A DNA stretch of 64,000 bases, from the NCBI RefSeq assembly GCF_003589595.1, contig NW_020653945.1, positions 7,752,458 to 7,816,457 on the forward strand. Direction: 5' to 3'. This document shows positions 49,918 through 61,311 of this stretch, piece after piece. The DNA comes from Hyposmocoma kahamanoa (taxonomy: Eukaryota; Arthropoda; Insecta; Lepidoptera; Cosmopterigidae). Both the position numbers and the translations under genes were made by a program. The notes under the pieces were generated by a model. That model saw only the letters and a program-made list of their open reading frames with translations. It was not told the DNA's origin and ran no database searches. The stretch's first letter is position 1. Each line of letters opens with the position of its first letter.

Positions 49918-50098
49918 ATGCTCGTAGTGCATCGAGAGATGGCGGTAACGTTGCCGAGCTACCGCCCTGCATTGCCGCTAGAGCGGCGTAAGACTCGCGA
50001 TCGCATTCGCCTTCCAAAACTTCGCTAAACTTCCTCTTTCTGTGGATTATCGCTTTCCACATGTTGAACTTGGGCCTTTTTCTTCTTTGGAGACTCAT
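49918..50098 (-). CDS. Candidate alternative first coding exon E3, very basic N-terminus (60 aa)
   Basis: The ATG at 50098-50096 is immediately preceded by an in-frame TGA, so the start is fixed unless it is itself spliced. The frame gives 60 codons plus one base to a near-consensus donor (CAT|GTAAGTA, GT at 49917-49916), phase 1 like E1 and E2. The first 23 residues contain ten Lys/Arg (MSLQRRKRPK, then HRKRK), a plausible nuclear-localisation or membrane-binding patch. The remainder is small and polar (AALAAMQGGSSATLPPS). The exon stands out as a GC-rich island in AT-rich DNA. An arthropod-type initiator (TCAGT) occurs on the minus strand about 30 bases upstream, within the motif shared with the E2 leader. 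Family not recognised. It would be the most distal first exon of the gene seen here. Confidence 0.6.
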
Positions 50099-50111
50099 TC
50101 ACATATTATTC

Positions 50112-50128
50112 AATTCACTATTTGCACT
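50112..50128 (-). promoter_or_regulatory. Leader/core-promoter motif upstream of E3, overlapping a TCAGT initiator
   Basis: On the minus strand this reads AGTGCAAATAGTGAATT and is preceded by TTC, so the sequence TTCAGTGC contains the arthropod initiator TCAGT. It ends about 14 bases before the E3 ATG, which would give a 5' leader of only about 30 bases if transcription starts here. It matches the E2 leader motif at 16 of 17 positions. Confidence 0.45.
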
Positions 50129-51959
50129 GAACACCACACCTAATGATTCAAAACATAAATTGAAGTAGTATTTTCGTTTTCGTGAATCACATTTTCGTAA
50201 CGACTGACAATTTTTCTCTTTTCAGCATGCTCAATAAGGAGAGTTAGTACAAAATACTAACTTTAACTTCTATTGCCAAACCCTACAAACTAAAACAGAA
50301 TTGACTTATATATTCCAGTTAGTAAATGGTGACAATTGGTATTATACTCGTTGTAGTAAATCATGGGTTTGAAAGTCCTCAGACAGGAACTAAGGACTCA
50401 AATGATAGGGGCACCGTCCTGCATACACTCTCTACAAATTTTAATAAATTATGTCACTAGTTCGGAACAACGATACACAAAAGAACTATTTTTTTTATTT
50501 TCATTTGGTACGAAAAATTGTAAAAGCGTAAAGCGTAGTCGATTTTTTCTACCTCTCCATACACATTTTACAATGAACACACATTAGGGGTCAAAAAAAA
50601 GTTCGTTAGGTATAAGATCGTTACATTTTTATTTATATTTATATTGCCGGAATTAACATCGTAAATTCACTCATTAATTTTTTTAAATTCCAATATTATT
50701 TAAACAAGTGTTTTCATTTGTTTGTCAAAGTTCGGTAACGGCAACTGAGGATCACTAACCCATATACATATTGTACATATAATACAATTTACTTTTCTAA
50801 TATGAATCGGTGGTCAAAAAATTTGTGTGAAATTTCCGCAGCCTTCTCCGTTTCTTTGTTACAGTTATTTTATTTGTTACGTTCAAAAATTTATTACTAT
50901 AAATACGACCAAGTATCCAATGACTCCAAAACATTTACGACGCTTTTACTTTTTAAGTAAACATAGATAAACCGAAGAAAAGGCAAACCCGTTATCAAAT
51001 ATCGTTTTCGTAACACTTCCTGTTTAAAAAAGGGTCAAATACATTATATAGAAGAATTATTCTATTGATCCGAACAAGGCCGTCAATCAATGGCCAAAGA
51101 AGTGTCACGTTCCTAGCAGTGTGGCTCACTTGGAAAACGGATCGAATAACCGTCCGTGACACTTCAGAAAATATAATAACAGGTGTAGCATTTGTTTTGT
51201 TACGATTATAATAATGTAGTATTTGTTATCATTATCATGATCATCAGTCCGTAACGACGTCTCGTTCTAAAAGTTAATTCTCCTTGAAATAGTATGTAAT
51301 ACGGAAAGACTTCAAAACATGCAATTTTTTTGGGACTGAATGAAGTAAAAAAGTTACGTAGTACGAGAATAAAGTTATTATATTTTAGAAAAATCATAAA
51401 ACCGAGTTATCATTAGGCGGCTCCTCAAAACAGAAATAATTACAATTTTGTTACTAGACATCCTATTTCTTGGAAGCATGAGGCGAATAACTCAAATCTA
51501 TTCCTGCAGCAAAGTTCCTAGAACGGTGCATGTTCAACATAATAATATGGAAATTACTGTTAATATTAACAAATACTCCGCTATTTATTTAAATTTGTTA
51601 ATTAATATGGCATTTTTTACACTTATACTTTTACATGCTTTTACATACAAGAACTTTGTGTTTTTTTAAAGACAAATTTCTATGCACCACTTTGATTATA
51701 ATGCCATGTTAAATGACATAATTTATAAAACGGCAACCCCTATTACTTCGTAAAATAACTTCACAAATAACAGCATTCTGTTAAACAAAAGAGGTCGTAC
51801 GTCAGGTCTTCCGTAAGCTCACTAGAAGCTGGCCAGGTGCCAAGTGCCAATCCTAATTAAAAATCCATGATAAAATCAACATTGCTACATATCTTTCTAA
51901 GAAAAGTAACAGTTACGTTAGAAATTAAATATATAACAACGTTTTGAATAACGCACAAA
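50129..51959. other. Gene-free stretch upstream of E3
   Basis: Holds the presumptive E3 promoter region; otherwise AT-rich unique DNA. No further exon seen. Confidence 0.4.
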
Positions 51960-52600
51960 CAGAGATGGGCAGTGCGTTAAGGCGCAATCAACCCGACCGG
52001 GTTTTAACCGGGTTCATTTCTGCCCAAAATCGTGGGAATTTGGTATAATTCTATGCTTATTACAAATTTCGATATAAAAAATCATTTTTAGACGAAAAAG
52101 AGCCAACTCTACACAACAGCCACCTTGGAATCCTGTCTATTCTCACTACTAACGATGCGCATTACAATTAGATTTTTACGAAAATCGATTCAAGTGCACA
52201 CGATCCAACGATTTTTTGTGGCGATTTATTTTAATGCGATTTTCAAGCGAACCGTTCTATAGAAAGGCAAATCGAATCGTCTAGATCAGAAAGGGATAAA
52301 CAATTTGTAATAATCTTGCCTACATTTATTTCTCTCATGAGTTTGGGTATAATTTGTGGTGTTCTATATTATGTGTGTGCATGGCACTCGCGACACAATG
52401 TTTCCTAGCGCGGGGCTTAAAAAATAATAAAATAAAAAGAAATTAGAACTCGATAAAAAGAATTTTTTTTAAAATCATTAAATATGAACAAAACTCGATT
52501 TGCAACAAATATTTAACTGGTTTTTGCAAACGATTTTAGGCATTAATGGGTTTAACCCAATTTAAACCCGAGTTAAAACATGGGCGCTTGCCCATCTCTG
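51960..52600. mobile_element. Non-autonomous hAT-like element with a nested SINE fragment
   Basis: Ends CAGAGATGGGCA and TGCCCATCTCTG form a perfect 12-bp terminal inverted repeat of the type typical for hAT elements. Subterminal parts are also loosely inverted (GGGTTTTAACCGGG near the left, GTTTAAACCCGAG near the right). The flanking octamers CGCACAAA and CTTACAAT agree at five of eight bases, compatible with a decayed 8-bp duplication. There is no transposase frame. A truncated tRNA-SINE (52318-52432) lies inside. Confidence 0.75.
52318..52432 (+). mobile_element. tRNA-derived SINE, copy S6, 5'-truncated, nested in the hAT-like element
   Basis: Starts CCTACATTTATTTCTCTCAT and runs through GGCACTCGCGACACAATG to GCGCGGGGCTTAAAAAAT. 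It lacks the A and B boxes and the TTA tail is degraded. Confidence 0.6.
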
Positions 52601-53940
52601 CTTACAATACATACAAAAAGATGTCATAAACATACAAATTTCATCTATTTTACAGTTCTGTTCAGATCATATAACATACACATACGTAGATATGATTTAT
52701 TTATGTAACCCTCTTTAGAAGAACTATAAATGCGCAAACTGTAAGACCACAAAAAGTAGATAAACATACGTTAATCCCCATTACATAATATAAAATAATG
52801 TTTACGTAAGGAGTAGGTCAATACACAATTACACAAAGTTATGATCGCTTTTTAATCTTTTTGTACTAACTTTGTCTGAACTCCACATTTTTTTCAGTAA
52901 GTTGTGAGCCGCTGGTGTTAAATGGCTTTGAATTACGAGTACATGCACTATCGCAACATATATCGAGTACTCGATAAACATTGGTTTGGTGCAAGAATTA
53001 ACTCCAGAATAGCTTTAGATTTACTCTCGAGCTCAAAAATACTACTTTCACTTTTCCGCTGAGTACCTCACGAATCACGTCTTCAAAAGTTACGCTTGCA
53101 CAATTCCTAACTAATTTTAACTATTTAATGAACATGTGAACAATAAAGCTAATGTGATCAGAGATCACAAACAATGTGAACACGGACCTCATCATTAAAG
53201 AGAAACAATGATGGGAATTTTGCGAATATTTTGTTTCAGCGAGACATTTCGATGTTATTCTTATATTTAATGCTTGAAATATTTACTCATAAATACCTTA
53301 TAAGTCTGAGCTGAGAGGTGAGAGGTGTTTGTCCAGCAAAAGGAACACTATATAGCAAGCTAACAAAAAAAATTGATATTAGCAATTGTTGATCTTGCGG
53401 TATGAATATTCAACTCGCCATTATGTATCTTCACAAAATGTTCAGGACCATCTACGGCTTCCCATTAAGCAATTTATTTTCATCGAGACAATTAATTATG
53501 TTAAGCCAGCAAACTCTGTCTCCACACAATGAGGCTTCTATCGGATCATCTGTAACAGCCCACGCGTCTTTGCACGTGTTACCACCAAACTATATTTGCA
53601 CTCGAGACGAACTAACACAAGTGATGTTAAGTATTAAACGACTGCATGTATAAAATAAACCCTTTCATGGACAGTACTTAAACAGTATAGCACACAATAA
53701 TGTCAGTACTTTCTTGACGTAGTGCTTATATTGATTCAACATAAAATGTTCAATGTATGTAAATCATTGAATTTTGTCAGTACGTTGTTGATACGTCTCT
53801 ATGGAAAAGCAGTAAGCGGTGAATACACAGAAAGTACTTGGAAATCGCACTGTAAGCCCGTAGTTGATATTTTATGCATATAGCAAAACGGTACTCGTAG
53901 TATCATTTTCTAATATTTAATTTTACGGTAAACGCTGTTA
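52601..53940. other. Gene-free stretch
   Basis: AT-rich. The 83-codon plus frame at 53402-53653 lacks motif or splice support. Confidence 0.4.
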
Positions 53941-53946
53941 CTATCG

Positions 53947-54121
53947 CAGTATACGGGACGGGGACGGGACGGAAAAGGGAAAAATATTATTATAGATATT
54001 TTTCACGTCCCATCCCATTCCCGTCGCGTGTACTTGAATACTATGTTTTTATATGTAACGATATTAACAATAAATCCTGTCCTCTACGGGATGGGAAAAG
54101 TCACGTTACGTATGCTGCGGC
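53947..54121. repeat. Short element with CGCAGYATACG ends and GGGACG repeats
   Basis: The left edge CGCAGTATACGGGAC and right edge GTATGCTGCGG are imperfect inverses. Inside are GGGACGGGGACGGGACGG on one side and CCCATCCCATTCCCGTC on the other, plus TACGGGATGGGA. Looks like a small MITE-like element; family unknown. Confidence 0.4.
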
Positions 54122-54930
54122 CTTTAAATTACTACCCAAGCAGCAAAACAAGTTCCAAGCAACAATTATAAACAAATATACTACTATATATTATAAAATA
54201 TATATATATAATATAACAATAATAAAAATTAATAATATAACCGAACAACTAAAGTTTAAGAAAATTAAACAAATGCCATCTTTCACTTGCCAAGGTGGAT
54301 AAATTAGAAACTAAACTTTCATACAATCTTACGCGTATGTAGTAGTGTATATGCAAGAGATGCACATTAACTTGTAAGTCTAAAAAATGTTAGCAGCATT
54401 GTTTAACAGCCATTGTTTATTTATTATTCTCAATCTGTTACTACCACTACATTGTAACGGATATCGTATGCATTGTACAATAAAGTATAAATTTGTTTAT
54501 ATACAGCGTAATAAGTAGATGAATAAATTTTTAACCAGTACTAGCAAAATTGATATTTTTCTTCTTTAATACAAAATAAAGTTTCAGTTGAGAAACAAAA
54601 TCCGTAAACTGACTGGAAAATCAACAAACCAAAGAAATAAATGTTAATTTTATATAATATGTTAGTATGGTCTATATACCTTTCCTTACGCAAGATATAG
54701 GAAGCGACAGTGAAGAAAGTAATGCGGAAATCAGGAATACAGCAAGGAACTTGCGAGAAAGTGGACACGCGGCACTACCGTAACCTACGTACTTACTAAA
54801 TGGAAATATTGACGCCTACAAATCTCGTCTATACTTAGCTTTAATAAGTAAGCACGTTCGCATCGTAGTTACGTCGAAAGATTCAAAATATAGTAGATCA
54901 AACTGAGATGTAGAGCATACGGATTTTAAC
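54122..54930. other. Gene-free stretch
   Basis: Very AT-rich, with a TA/TAA low-complexity block at 54180-54240. Confidence 0.4.
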
Positions 54931-55147
54931 TGCCTAGGTGGCCGAACGGTTACCATGCCGGACTACCACGCAGAGGTCCCAGGTTAGATTCCCGGGCCGA
55001 GAGAAATATTTGCATGGCCTACATTTATTTCTCTCGTGAGTTTAAGTGTAATCTGTGGTTGTCTATGTGTGTGTCCATGGCACCCGCGACCCAGGGTTTT
55101 CCTAGTGCGGGGCTATGTTGAGTGTGTACGTTATTATTATTATTATT
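54931..55147 (+). mobile_element. tRNA-derived SINE, copy S4 (near full length)
   Basis: TGCCTAGGTGGCCGAACGGT with an intact A-box pattern, a slightly altered B box (CAGGTTAGATTCCCGG), full body, and a TTATTATTATTATT tail. Plus strand. Confidence 0.8.
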
Positions 55148-58032
55148 TGCGTCGAGAACATTTTCACATCGTAACTTTCGCTATTGTAAAGCTCGGTAAA
55201 CAAATAGTAACAAGAAAGTGGTGAAGAGTGTTGATTAAGGGCAAGATAAGTACAAAACTAAAATTTTTGAAGATTGAACTACATAGTTAACATTTTATTC
55301 GTGATTTTGGTGTTTGCACTATCTTAGTTAAAGCGCTACGTCATTGTGCACCAAAGCAGCAAGCAAACGTCACACCCGGCGAAGTGATATTTGCATACAA
55401 AGAGTATATTCGTAGGTGAGTCAACAGTAACCACCATTCTGCGGTCGTAGTCTCCTTTTCCTCACTTGTGAACCAAACTTAACTTTTTGTCTAAAAACAA
55501 GTTAATGTGTTGCTATTTTGTTGCATTACTTTGGAATAAATAAAAAGCAGAAAACACAAAAGAATTGCAAATGTCCTCGGGTTACTTCCTTCTCTAACTT
55601 TTCTTTTGAACATTCGTGGAGCGAATGGGTGAAGATCAGGAAGGAACGAACATGGAAAACAAGAATAACTAGGGTCACCGACGAGCGGCCCAACAATTGG
55701 ATACCCAAGTGCCGCGGGAAAGACCAGGTGAAAAAGAATCTGTGCGGGTTTCAAGGTGCCAAATGACGGGGAATCTGTCAATAACATACTGTATTGGCGT
55801 CTTCAAATTGAGGAGGCCGAGGTCCGGTTTGGATAATTGCGACATGATTAGTAACCATACATTATACACGTATTTCCTTTTTCAGGAAACTTTAAAAAAA
55901 GAAAACAAAACTTAAGAAACAAAACTCGTGCCTCCTTTAAATCGATCGTTACTCGTCGTCGTCAACCTTATCGATAGCTTAATGGCTTAATTTATTCAAT
56001 TTAAATTTGTCAAATAAATGCAATCGTACCTACTTCTGCAACGAAACGAATCTTTTAAAACTATTTTAATTATGGAACCAAAAGTTGCTAACATTTATTT
56101 TAATATCCCGGATATTTGTTGCTGACTGTTCAATTGCCTACGCAATGCTCAATCATCGACGTGAACGAAGTTTCAGTGAATATGCCATTGTGTTACCGCA
56201 AAACCTCATCAATTAGAAGAAAATGAGGTCTTATGAAGCATTTCGAACACATGTTCATGCGGGAATAAAGTCAGTTATTGGGTTAAACATGACTCAATGT
56301 TTTAGTTTATAGAAATGTTTTCAATATCTATCTACATATATATGACCCATTTGTTTTACAACACGTTATGACCATTGTACGGTCTGTGTGTACAATTGTA
56401 ATTGTAGTATGTCCAAAGGAAGTCGTCTTCTCTAGTCATACTGATCTCGTCGTCTTTTGTCCTAATAGTAGTAACATTTTCATCCTTCGGGATAGGCTGA
56501 GGCATCTATTCTACTGCCATATATATTTTAGATTGTAATTTTTATTCAATACTTTAATTTTCTGTCATTTTTTCGCGGAAAATCATTATTTTTTTACAGT
56601 CTATATATGTATATACATGAAGGCAGGTCGCGATACCTATAATGGTTCACCCCTTTAAAGTAATTAGAATAAAAACATGACTAGCACCATTGAACTTACT
56701 TATATGACATATCGTCGCCTAGAGTGAAAACCTCGCATACGCGATTTGACATAGTTGGTTTTTACTGATTTTAGTAGAAGAAAAAATTATAAACTTCTTG
56801 CTCAAATAAATAATTAAATTAATATAGTATCTGAAAGAGGTATAACTACAAACATTATTGCGTTTACTACATTTTACACCACATTTGTATCTTGGTCCTG
56901 AAAATTTACATAGAAATCTAAGACGACGATATCGTCTCTTTCCTGACGTAATTATCGTAACTAGAATTAGTTAAATATTTCAGGGTAATGTATTTTCGGT
57001 AGCACATCTCACATTTTGAACTGTAACTCGTGCCAAACTCGTTTTGTCTATGAATTATATTCACACATAAAAAAGCTAAGGTATACGATTAGTGAAGAAT
57101 GTTCGCTTTTAAGCTGAGTAAGGTCGAATGTCTTAGTTACGACAAAAATATCAGATAAGTATGGCCATTAGTAAGGCTAGATGCTATTTGAGTTAATAAA
57201 GATTTAATATGATTCACATCGACCCTTCTATAATAACTACATATTATATGACGTTAAACTCGCCATGCGGCTTCTATTACGGCTCATATTTTCATCAATG
57301 ACCTTACACCAACCATCACGTGTTGTCATGGGTAACAACCGTCAGCTGGCACAATGCCAATACAAACTCCATTGTTTACGGGACTCAGAGTAATAGCTAA
57401 TAAACCTGGATTAAAGAACCATTACAATGCGAATAAACTAAGCAGAGAAAAAAAGTTGCAAAAACAATTCCCTCTAAAATAATGGAAAAGTTTCCTTTGG
57501 TATAACCTAACGATTAACAACAAACAAAGATAATGTATCAGAAGAAGCAAGGCTGCAAGGTAATTAAGGTAATTAAGTTATTTACCGTACACAGGACGGT
57601 AAATAATTACAGTTACATTATCGATATTGGGCATGACTCTCCTCTCAGGACTCGTAAAAAAATTTTTTATTTATTAAGTTCAGTCAAATAATTCAATCGT
57701 AAAAGTTTATTTTCTAATCATGTACTTATTTGTCAAAAATGTAAGTGCTACTTTTATTTTAAATTTTAGTTAAACATAGTTTTGTTTTAGCGCATGTTGT
57801 GTTTACCTCTAAGCGTTTGTGGCATTTAAATCGCTTGTAAATATGATAAGATATAAGAAGTAATATTGTACACAGATGTTGGTAAACCTAATAAATAAAT
57901 AATAAATTAGAAGAAATATAATGAAACTAAAAAAAACTTGAACTTGTACTGTCAAGAGCACGTCAAGCTTGACACCAAGGACTTTGTACTGTTCTTATCA
58001 CCAGCGGTTTAAAGTTCGATTTAAATTTCAAG
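55148..58032. other. Gene-free stretch with some open frames at 55.5-55.9 kb
   Basis: Four overlapping frames on both strands at 55490-55915 raise the possibility of a decayed retrotransposon segment, but none carries a motif I would stand by. A short hairpin (TTATTTACCGT, 7-nt loop) is at 57578-57606. The rest is AT-rich. Confidence 0.35.
57578..57606. repeat. 11-bp perfect inverted repeat, 7-nt loop
   Basis: TTATTTACCGT and ACGGTAAATAA flank ACACAGG. No function proposed. Confidence 0.5.
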
Positions 58033-58390
58033 TAGTGTTGGGCCATAGAAACAGTTCCATTTCGAAAAAAATCATATTTTCCAGAAAGATGATTATTTTC
58101 CTGAATATTTTTCCTATCTCTTTCTATATTTTACAACGACACGTGTCAAAAGTTGATAATGTTGAACTCTATTATGATAATTTGTGAAAATAAGCCAAGC
58201 AGGGTTTAAACAATTATGTTCAGCAATGTTTATTAAATTTTATTTTATAATTCATACTAAAAAAAATTGAAAGAAATATCTAAATGTAGAACGTAATATG
58301 AGTCTTCAAATTATATTTTTCAAATTTGTCAGAATTTTTTTCTGAAAAATTTACACTATTTGAATTTTTTTGGAAGATTACCCAACACTA
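58033..58390. mobile_element. MITE-like element with TAGTGTTGGG ends
   Basis: Perfect 10-bp terminal inverted repeats TAGTGTTGGG (58033-58042) and CCCAACACTA (58381-58390), 358 bp apart end to end. Further in, TTCC..TTTCGAAAAAAAT and GAATTTTTTTGGAA are also loosely inverted. The flanks show no clear duplication. The ends recall some hAT families. No coding capacity. Confidence 0.5.
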
Positions 58391-59029
58391 GTCTTAAATG
58401 ACAAACTTCATCAAACTTGACGAGCTCGTGACACTGTGCACGGCTATAAACAAAACAATTTAAAAGTATTAATGATCAATGAAAAGAATTCCAATAAAGA
58501 GAGCCCTCTGAATGACATCATTTGAAATTAGACACGCCCATTCAGCGTCCATCAAAAATTACGACGATACCTATTTTAATAGATGCCATTATCTGACGAC
58601 AATAGGCCTAACTTATTGGCAATCATTCTAACACATTTCTTTGTGTGTCTATAGCGCAAATACACAAATATCATCCTTACAGGGAAAATCATAAAGACGT
58701 AATCTCAAAATAACATGAAAAGCATTTTAACAGCTAAGCACTCAATTATCTTGACAGTCTTAAACCGTAATAGCAAAGGTAGTTTATATTTTATAACCTT
58801 CGCAATGGTTAGTTACAGCATTCTAAATAATGACTGTTCGTTGGCTGGTGCCTCAACGAGCCATCAGTCTGCAGAACACGTGTGGTTCGCTAAGAAATTA
58901 AAATAAACAACTAAACTATATTCAATGAGCGTTTATTATAGACTTCTGCATTTTTTGTGAATAAAACTGACGTACAAATATTTATTTTAATAAAACTAAT
59001 GTAAAAACCGTTTGATACTTCTATGAAAC
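58391..59029. other. Gene-free stretch
   Basis: AT-rich. Nothing recognised. Confidence 0.4.
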
Positions 59030-59290
59030 CATTTGAAACTTTCGCCCATTTTTTTGGATAGGCAAAGTTCTACTACTATACAGCCTCTTCATCTTTTGAT
59101 GAAAAAGGTAACAAGCGCCTGTTATTGTATAATTTATTTCATACTTGCTGGTGCCCGCGACTTTGTCTGTGTAAACTAAGTAATTCGAGTAGTCTACTAT
59201 ACTACTTACTTGACAAATACTTGGTACTCCATACAAACCTTCATCCCCTATTTCACCCCTTTTAAGATACATTTTGTGACAAAAAGTAGC
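59030..59290 (-). repeat. Lepidopteran repeat block (GTCGCGGGCACCAGCAAG type)
   Basis: On the minus strand it reads AAGGGGTGAAATAGGGGATG, TTTGTATGGAGTACC and AGTCGCGGGCACCAGC, blocks very common in moth and butterfly genomes as parts of dispersed elements (recalled, not searched). The 83-codon frame here is a frame of the repeat, not a gene. Confidence 0.45.
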
Positions 59291-60000
59291 TTAAATACTT
59301 CTCCAGAATTACTTTCGCATTTATAATATTATTATTTGTTTGGATGTCACGAAGTATAGGTCAGAGTCTCTGTTTTTCAATAGGTCTTCTGTTGAGCGCG
59401 GGCTATTGAATGACAGTCAAGATGATGCAAAATTAAATTTTTTTTAAAATGTAACTCCTGACTGACTAGACACTGTCAGAATTTTCCAAGAAAAGCCAGA
59501 AAACAAAAAAAAAAGCACCTATTGTAGTTTTTTATTAACCTTGCTCTTATAACGTAAATATAGATGTAACAAATAATAAATACGACTTCATTACTCAGCA
59601 TTAATAACAATGTCTGACTCATCTTTACCACAAGTACAACGCAAGATACAAAGTTAAAACCTGATATGCGAGTAGGCGACTGTACGTACAATAAGCTACG
59701 TATAACCCACTACTTAAAGGCAATAAGTATTCTATCAACTTGTGTAATCCAATGTATATAATAAACTAACTAGATATATCTAATAGATTATCAGAGTAAC
59801 GAAGGTTTAATTAATTTAGGGTAGAAATGAAAAAAGGCTGAAAGGTACAGGTACAAGACTAGATTTACCGAGTTAATTAATATATTTTTTTTACAGAATT
59901 AATTAAGTACAGTAAAACTAACTTCCTTACAGTAACACAAGCACAGAAATCAATGCGTACTCTTATAAATAGCCATTATTGTTCAAACAAACGCCACCGG
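59291..60000. other. Gene-free stretch
   Basis: AT-rich, no exon. Confidence 0.4.
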
Positions 60001-60140
60001 TGGCCCAACGGCTTGCACTGGAATAGGAGACCTCAAGTTCGAAATGACCTTTTCTAATGGGAAATTACGTTGTTTCTTTTCTTGGTTCTGGTCTGGGTGT
60101 TCTGGGTAGAGAAATCCGTGGCTCGGTAAGAATAGTATAG
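60001..60140 (+). mobile_element. Second SINE-like family, diverged copy
   Basis: GGTGGCCCAACGGCTTG resembles a tRNA A-box region and CTCAAGTTCGAAATGAC a decayed B box, followed by GGTTCTGGTCTGGGTGTTCTGGG, a block found near 3' parts of a common lepidopteran repeat. It appears related to 63.67 kb. Confidence 0.4.
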
Positions 60141-60639
60141 AGAATTCAAGAGTCAGTTTTTATTTATATATTTATTTAAACTTTATTAAACAAAGTTTAA
60201 ATAAATTAAAAATGTAATATTATATAAAGACGACTTCAATTCAGCCGGACAACTCGGTTCAGAATAATTAATAAGCGGTGCACAATGCGTATACACAGAA
60301 AGAATAACATATAATACCTAACTAACTATTATTATTATTATACATGCCAATTTTCTTTTACGTTTGATCAATCCTTGCTTTTGAAAGTCATTGCGTATTT
60401 ATAAAAGTCAATGACTATTCCAAAGCCGCTCATGATACTTTAAACAAACGACTAACCTTTATAAGGAAGGTGGTCATGAAGATGATTTAGCTGCCATTAT
60501 TGTGACCTTGGCATGGTTATCTCACTCAGTTGCCACAATTATCGTCATTTGCACCATTATGCTGCAATGCTGAATTATTTTTAAGTGATACTAAGCACCG
60601 ATTATAAATGCATAAAAATTAGACAAATACAAGGGGTTC
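60141..60639. other. Gene-free stretch
   Basis: AT-rich, no exon or recognised element. Confidence 0.4.
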
Positions 60640-61155
60640 TCGTTGTGTAGAAAATGTGAGATTAGGCATCTCGCAATTTCTGGAGCACGGACTCGAATTA
60701 AAAAAAAACTCGAAGCGTAAACCTAACTCGAGTTTTGAGCAAAATTCGAGTTCCAAAACTCGACTCGAAGCAACTTGTACTCTACAAAATCTCAAGTACG
60801 ATAAGTAGGGTTCAGTTTTACTGAACAACTACTATTGCTCTCAAATTAAATAAAAAAACAAAAACCCAATGTGGTAATAAAAAAAAGGTTTTTAATACTT
60901 AATTATACTACAGTAATTATACTATAGTTTAACCACCACGCCACAACAACGCTTAGTATGTATACAGACTCGATGTCGACTCGACACATAAACAGACTCG
61001 AACTCAAGCGCGACTTGTTACATGAATAGACTCGAGTCTATGCGGAAACTCGATAGGCTCGTAATACATCGAGCAGTGGAGTCTCTGACGTTATGAGTCG
61101 AGTCTTGTTAACTGGATTGGAGACCTAAAATGTAGACTCCCGGACTCGAGATTTT
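60640..61155. repeat. Segment dense in ACTCGA/TCGAGT motifs
   Basis: More than a dozen ACTCGA or TCGAGT hexamers occur in about 500 bp (for example CGGACTCGAATT, AAACTCGACTCGAAG, TGTCGACTCGACAC, GACTCGAGTC, GAGTCGAGTC, CGGACTCGAGAT), many in palindromic form. Similar CGGACTCGA blocks mark both edges, suggesting one element with internal motif repetition. Family not recognised. Confidence 0.5.
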
Positions 61156-61311
61156 TACAACAATAAATAGGAAAATATAAATTAAAATTAGAGCAACGGC
61201 ATTTGGATAAATTTAATATCGTTTGCCTTGCCGTCCGCCGATTTGCCCTGGCCTTTAAACTTCCCAAATGCAATATTAGTTTACGAGGTCTATTATTAGT
61301 CTACAAACTCA

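Noticed and set aside
55490..55915. Cluster of overlapping frames that might be a LINE reverse transcriptase end
   Set aside because: I could not find a motif that survives scrutiny; resemblance to LINE C-termini was too loose to claim.
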